From: UBA2428 sp002343545
Lineage (GTDB): Bacteria > Bdellovibrionota > UBA2428
DNA length: 8,744 bases
NCBI GenBank assembly: GCA_937952285.1
Contig: CALFZE010000107.1
Coordinates: forward strand, 1-8,744
Reading direction: 5' to 3'
A model generated the notes under the pieces. That model saw only the letters and a list, made by a program, of their open reading frames with translations, did not search any database and had not been told where the DNA came from. A program made the position numbers and the translations under genes. This document shows, piece after piece, positions 6,874 to 8,744 of the stretch; within the stretch, counting starts at the first letter, position 1, and the number at the start of each line of letters is the position of its first letter.

Positions 6874-6886
6874 GCGGGGGCGCCTA
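6871..6886 (+). terminator. Stop-codon hairpin at the end of the signalling block
   Basis: TAGGCG (6871-6876), a GGGG loop and CGCCTA (6881-6886) form a perfect 6-bp stem. The TAG stop codon of the response regulator is the first three bases of the stem. No T-run follows, so it is not a standard intrinsic terminator. It could help termination together with the following GC-rich repeats, protect the transcript's 3' end, or be chance. The structure is seen directly; the terminator role is only a guess. Confidence 0.35.
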
Positions 6887-6940
6887 GCCGGCCGCACCTC
6901 GCCGGCCGCACCTCGCCGGCCGCACCTCGCCGGCCGCACC
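6887..6940 (+). repeat. 14-bp GC-rich tandem repeat, about 3.9 copies
   Basis: The unit GCCGGCCGCACCTC occurs three times exactly (6887-6900, 6901-6914, 6915-6928), followed by a fourth copy of 12 matching bases (6929-6940). Each unit contains the overlapping palindromes GCCGGC and CGGCCG, so each could form small local stems or pair with a neighbour. There are no spacers, so it is not a CRISPR array. It lies between the stop hairpin of the sigma54 regulator and the AT-rich region before the TIGR02147 gene. Perfect identity suggests recent expansion, for example by replication slippage. Copy number may vary between strains. Confidence 0.93.
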
Positions 6941-6945
6941 CAAGG

Positions 6946-6975
6946 GTGTTACTTAACAATGTAACACTTTGTTAC
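6946..6975 (+). promoter_or_regulatory. AT-rich operator-like cluster of GTTAC/GTAAC inverted repeats
   Basis: GTGTTAC (6946-6952) and GTAACAC (6961-6967) are a perfect 7-bp inverted repeat with an 8-nt spacer. GTAAC (6961-6965) also forms an inverted repeat with GTTAC (6971-6975), 5 nt apart, so three half-sites alternate in orientation. GTTA-CT-TAAC (6948-6957) is a further small palindrome inside. This sits in a short AT-rich island in otherwise very GC-rich DNA, 44 nt before the chosen GTG of the TIGR02147 gene. TTAACA at 6953-6958 could be a -35 element, but the -10 at 17 bp (TTTGTT) is poor. It is most simply read as promoter/operator DNA for the downstream pair, possibly autoregulated. 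Confidence 0.5.
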
Positions 6976-7018
6976 TTTGTTCTTGTTCCCCCGATCGTCA
7001 TTGGGCAGAAGCCCCTTC

Positions 7019-7822
7019 GTGACGATTCAAGCCCCCCAACCTTCGCCGCCGTCGAGATGGAATCTCCGCCTCCTCTTGGGACAAGAGCTTGATCGCCGAC
7101 GCACCGACAATCCGTCCTATTCGCTGAGAGCCTTCGCCAAGTGGCTCGGACTCGCGGCACCGGAACTCTCCCTCTACCTCCGCGGGCGACGCAACTACTC
7201 CACCAAGCGCGTCCTCGGACTTGCCCGCAAGCTCGGCTACCATCCGGGCGAGATCACGGAGATCCTACGCGAAAGTCTTCCGCCCCACCCGACCCCGATC
7301 TCCGTTCGAAGCGCCACGACGCTCGACATCGACCAGTACCTGGGGATTTCGGAGTGGCAGCATTTCGCGATCCTCTCGCTCATGGAGACCGAAGATTTCC
7401 AATCGAAGCCGGAATGGATCGCACGACGTCTCGGCATCACGCCGACCCTGGCCGCCCAGTCCATCGAACGACTCATCCGCCTCGACATGGTCGAAGTCGT
7501 TTCCAAGCGCCCGCTCCGTTGGCGCGCTTCGGGACGGAGCTATACGACGAGCGACGAAATCCGCAACGACTCGCTTCGCCTCGCCCACCGCAAGAATCTC
7601 GACCTCGCCGCGCGCTCCCTGCAATCCGACCCCCTCGAGCTCCGAGATTTCACCTCGATGACGATGGCCATCGACCCTGACAAGCTCCCCGAAGCCAAAC
7701 AACGCATCCGCCGTTTTCGCGATGAACTCTGCGCGTTTCTGGAGGCGGGCGCCAAACGCGAAGTTTACAAACTGAATCTGAACCTGATTCCCCTCACCCA
7801 AGTCAAAAAGGAGAACCCATGA
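7019..7822 (+). CDS. TIGR02147 family protein, probable HTH transcriptional regulator
   Basis: Protein of 267 residues from GTG 7019, close to the roughly 270 usual in this family. An in-frame TTG at 6977 would add 14 residues but has no Shine-Dalgarno and would overlap the operator-like repeats, so GTG is preferred (weak AGAAG about 7 nt upstream). Family features are the start segment LLLGQELDRRRTDNPSYSL (18-36), an HTH at about 35-72 (LRAFAKWLGLAAPELSLYLRGRRNYSTKR region), a central winged-helix-like part beginning SEWQHFAILSLM (111-122) with WIARRLGI at 133-140, and the conserved C-terminus (EVYKLNLNLIPLT, 248-260). There is no signal peptide, so it is cytoplasmic. Family function is poorly known; the HTH suggests DNA binding. 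The stop overlaps the start of the next gene in ATGA, implying coupled expression with a secreted protein. Codon choice is slightly less G/C-biased than in the kinase and regulator genes. Confidence 0.88.
   Translation: MTIQAPQPSPPSRWNLRLLLGQELDRRRTDNPSYSLRAFAKWLGLAAPELSLYLRGRRNYSTKRVLGLARKLGYHPGEITEILRESLPPHPTPISVRSATTLDIDQYLGISEWQHFAILSLMETEDFQSKPEWIARRLGITPTLAAQSIERLIRLDMVEVVSKRPLRWRASGRSYTTSDEIRNDSLRLAHRKNLDLAARSLQSDPLELRDFTSMTMAIDPDKLPEAKQRIRRFRDELCAFLEAGAKREVYKLNLNLIPLTQVKKENP
7808..7813 (+). promoter_or_regulatory. Strong ribosome binding site AAGGAG that fixes the secreted HExxH protein start
   Basis: AAGGAG lies 5 nt before ATG 7819 and inside the last codons of the TIGR02147 gene. 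It is one of the two clearest Shine-Dalgarno sites in the window, with that of the 868 gene. It fixes the start of the downstream gene despite the 4-nt overlap and suggests the secreted protein is translated efficiently. Confidence 0.85.
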
Positions 7823-8744
7823 AGACAATCTGGAAAACGTCCCTTGCGCTGGCACTCGGCCTTGCGATGACCCCAACCCTCGCGATCCCCCGCGAAGGCC
7901 ACTCCGAAGGCAACGGAGGCGACGGCGTCACCGTCGATGACCGACTCATCCTTCGTGATCTCGTTCCCGAAGCACCGATGCGCATCGAAACGAATGCCTT
8001 GGCCATCGTCGATGCCACCCATGGCTTCAAAGAACTCCTCACCGAGCTCTCCGCCATGGATAGTACCTTCGCGTATCTCGTGGCCTTGGACTATGCCAAG
8101 GTTCGCATTATCTGGGTCGATGCCCCCCTTCCCTTGTTAAGCGGCGTTTCATCGGGAAGCCTCGGCGGTGTTTTCGCGTCGGAGCAAGTGGCGATCCGCC
8201 TGGAAGACGATATTTACGTCTCGGTGCCGGCCTACGCTCGTTTACAAGAAAAGGCTTATCTATGGCTCCATGAAGCCTTCCACAGTCCTCGCATCGGCAA
8301 GCAACCCTCGACGACCATCGAAGAGGCGCTGCACCACCGCGCGGTGCGCGCCCTCGTTGCCTACGTCAACGAGAACCGAGGAACGCTTGACCGGCAAGTT
8401 TTTCGCGAAGTCGCCAGAGAGCACCGTTACCTTTTCGTCAACGCACCGAGCGAGAAAGATCCCATCCTGAAGCAAACCCGCGTCGTCGTCTCCCTGGGGA
8501 CCTTACCCGCGCACCTGGCTTGCCACATCCTCGTCGGAAGCGAAGCGACCAGAACCGTTCCGCGCTCCTTCTTAACGGCGGAAAATGGATTTCCGGCTTC
8601 CTTCGCTTCTTTTGGACAAGAGATGACCGCGATTCTCAAGAAACGAGGCCCCTACGATTGCAAACAAACGGTGGGTGCCCGGGCCGCGGCGAAAGAGCTT
8701 ACCCCGCGCATCTTCGCCGGAATGACCCCCTATCGCTTAGACGA
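7819..8744 (+). CDS. Secreted protein with HExxH zinc-metallopeptidase-like motif, C-terminus cut by window edge
   Basis: The frame is open from ATG 7819 to the right edge, giving 308 visible residues. It has a signal peptide: Lys2, hydrophobic Ala/Leu-rich 8-17, and probable cleavage after Leu-Ala at about 21-22. The mature start is Gly-rich (EGNGGDGV, 30-37). I know similar GNGGD-type beginnings from secreted proteins of Bdellovibrio-like bacteria, but from memory only. At 147-156 the sequence YLWLHEAFHS contains HEAFH (151-155), matching the HExxH zinc-binding motif in a hydrophobic helix as in zincins. Downstream Glu168/Glu169 or His172/His173 could supply the third zinc ligand. This fits a protein exported to the periplasm or beyond that may cut protein or peptide. 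Two cysteines appear at 235 and 281. I cannot name a peptidase family, and a non-catalytic protein remains possible. The gene is translationally coupled to the TIGR02147 regulator. Confidence 0.78.
   Translation, partial: MKTIWKTSLALALGLAMTPTLAIPREGHSEGNGGDGVTVDDRLILRDLVPEAPMRIETNALAIVDATHGFKELLTELSAMDSTFAYLVALDYAKVRIIWVDAPLPLLSGVSSGSLGGVFASEQVAIRLEDDIYVSVPAYARLQEKAYLWLHEAFHSPRIGKQPSTTIEEALHHRAVRALVAYVNENRGTLDRQVFREVAREHRYLFVNAPSEKDPILKQTRVVVSLGTLPAHLACHILVGSEATRTVPRSFLTAENGFPASFASFGQEMTAILKKRGPYDCKQTVGARAAAKELTPRIFAGMTPYRLD

Noticed and set aside
6887..6940. CRISPR-like array
   Set aside because: The 14-bp units are directly adjacent with no spacers, and there are no cas genes.

Overview
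The window is GC-rich, with strong G/C preference at third codon positions. It carries several families common in predatory or environmental Gram-negative bacteria. The best lineage clue is the gene at 7019-7822, a member of the TIGR02147 family. From memory, that family is expanded mainly in Fibrobacter and in Bdellovibrio-like bacteria. With the PilZ and HDOD proteins, a sigma54 activator and small secreted or outer-membrane proteins, this suggests a GC-rich member of the Bdellovibrionota. That assignment is inference; no rRNA or marker gene is present.

Layout, left to right. (1) 1-868, minus strand: the N-terminal 289 residues of an unrecognised exported Ala/Gly-rich protein with six cysteines, cut by the window edge. 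(2) 869-964: a leader that can fold into a two-tier stem covering that gene's Shine-Dalgarno sequence. (3) 965-2149, minus strand: a YcgR-like PilZ protein with a degenerate receiver domain in front. (4) 2150-2305: a divergent intergenic region with a perfect 10-bp inverted repeat just before the ribosome binding site of the next gene. (5) 2306-6873, plus strand: a tight four-gene block of a probable outer-membrane beta-barrel protein, an HDOD protein, a soluble PAS histidine kinase and an NtrC-type sigma54-dependent response regulator. Spacings are 5 nt, 70 nt and a 4-nt ATGA overlap. (6) 6871-6975: a hairpin containing the regulator's stop codon, a 14-bp tandem repeat of nearly four copies, and an AT-rich cluster of inverted GTTAC/GTAAC motifs. 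(7) 7019 to the window end, plus strand: a TIGR02147 regulator overlapping by 4 nt a secreted protein with an HExxH zinc-protease-like motif; the latter is cut by the right edge.

How they may work together: the kinase and regulator form a textbook two-component pair acting with sigma54. The beta-barrel and HDOD genes in front probably share their transcript, so the block may link an envelope component to intracellular signalling. The PilZ protein diverges from this block and suggests c-di-GMP input nearby. The TIGR02147/HExxH pair looks like a separate module with its own candidate operator. It is the best candidate for an undescribed regulator-effector system, though neither its signal nor its substrate can be read from the sequence.
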